The notes below the pieces were generated by a model. That model was not told the origin of the DNA and made no database searches. It saw nothing but the letters and a program-made list of their open reading frames with translations. Positions 63,420 through 64,000 of a stretch of 64,000 nt of DNA are shown here, one piece after another. The position numbers and the translations under genes were made by a program. Each line of letters starts with the position of its first letter. Within the stretch, counting starts at the first letter, position 1. Source of the DNA: Bryobacterales bacterium (GTDB lineage Bacteria > Acidobacteriota > Terriglobia > Bryobacterales > Bryobacteraceae); the NCBI GenBank assembly GCA_016721425.1, contig JADKID010000015.1, positions 264,602 through 328,601 of the forward strand, given 5' to 3'.

Positions 63420-64000
63420 GTCTGAGGGGAAACGCTTACGTACCTGAAGAGAATTATGCCGGGGCCGTGATGTGCGAGCGGCTGAACTGCGGGAAACCGG
63501 CGCGTTCCTGCTCTCGGATTCACCCAGCGAGCCTGAGACCGGGCGCACGTGGATGGTGGCCTATTGCGAAGACACGCTGGCGAGGTGAGGCACGCTGCCA
63601 TGATGGTTTCACCGGCCGTGGCGCGCGGAGTTCTCGAAGAGCGCGGGCAAGAAACGCGCGACGCCGGCGGCGTAGGTTGGCCAGAGGAGAACCAACGGCT
63701 GTACTTGGCGGCGTTCTGATGGGATGCGCGCTCTGGTTCGTGATCCGATGTGCTCGTGGGATTGCAACACGGTGGATCAGAATGAGCGCGCGGTAAAGAC
63801 GGTCTTCGGACGGGCGCAGCGCATCGAGGGTGGCAAGACCACGCTGGACGATGCCATCGCCGCAAAGCTCAGGCCGGGAAGAGCGGGAACGGTACGCCTA
63901 TCCGCTGGTGCGCGTGATCCCTCCGGGCGGTCCGTACTTCCGCATGCCGTAGGAGAAGATCTACAAGGTCTCCATCGCGACCTCTACCGTGAACATGGCC
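63420..64000 (+). pseudogene. Unrecognised disrupted partial reading frame at the right edge
   Basis: Pieces in different frames look protein-like (AFLLSDSPSEPETGRTWMVAY, AVKTVFGRAQRIEGGKTTLD, PLVRVIPPGGPYFRMP), in the order expected of one gene that continues past the window. I do not recognise the family. Frame breaks are as frequent as in the sulfatase. Confidence 0.35.

Overview
The window looks like chromosomal DNA of a Gram-negative, high-GC soil-type bacterium, most likely an Acidobacteriota of the Solibacter/Bryobacter group. This is an inference from gene style and not from a marker gene: a VWFA-type secreted protein, several secreted carboxypeptidase-regulatory-like (CNA-B-like) proteins, a YfhO-type membrane protein, a FAD-dependent thymidylate synthase, a CIRCE-controlled groESL pair and the lptC/A-lptB-rpoN-hpf-rapZ cluster of a didermic cell.

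Layout. 1-7,100: a visibly less GC-rich block with a YfhO-like membrane protein and three secreted proteins, one of them a 1013-residue IPT/TIG and TIM-barrel-like protein. 7,200-9,570: decayed mobile and toxin-like DNA, namely an IS110-family transposase with two in-frame amber codons and a truncated Fic gene. 9,568-16,738: a tightly overlapping minus-strand operon, RraA-like - RND adaptor - RND pump - TolC - VWFA protein. 16,811-18,834: a NarL/LuxR-type two-component pair. 19,240-29,013: housekeeping and nucleotide genes (dut and a double-length thyX that diverge, a gluconolactonase-like protein, a Nudix hydrolase, mutS2, a membrane-bound spermidine-synthase-like protein). 29,267-33,835: a complete group 3b-type [NiFe] hydrogenase operon with an embedded cyclic-nucleotide-binding protein and a promoter carrying a CRP/FNR-like dyad. 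33,930-34,504: a decayed amidase. 34,574-37,688: a two-gene unit of an S8 (subtilisin-like) protease and a ComEC-like metallo-beta-lactamase-fold protein, the best candidate here for an undescribed system. 37,718-46,141: a parallel beta-helix protein, a GT-C-like membrane protein, an aldo/keto reductase, a polytopic membrane protein, an EAL-HDOD protein, a PIG-L deacetylase and a DUF1801 protein. 46,621-49,529: an LRR/zinc-ribbon protein, groL, groS and their CIRCE operator. 49,673-58,611: LPS export and sigma-54 cluster, with a frameshift in the LptC/A-like gene and a reversed carboxypeptidase-like gene inserted before lptB. 58,569-60,853: a CpaE-like ATPase, tRNA-Pro(GGG) and a predicted phosphorothioate-dependent HNH restriction endonuclease. 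60,854-64,000: disrupted sequence with a sulfatase carrying many single-base indels and an unrecognised partial reading frame.

How the genes work together: Dut supplies dUMP for ThyX. The hydrogenase beta, gamma, delta and alpha subunits form an NAD(P)-linked soluble hydrogenase. LptC/A and LptB move LPS. RpoN, HPF and RapZ sit in their usual conserved order. GroES/GroEL are heat-shock controlled by an HrcA/CIRCE switch whose operator covers the promoter. Several pseudogenes (IS110, Fic, amidase, sulfatase) show a genome with ongoing gene decay. No CRISPR array or rRNA was seen.
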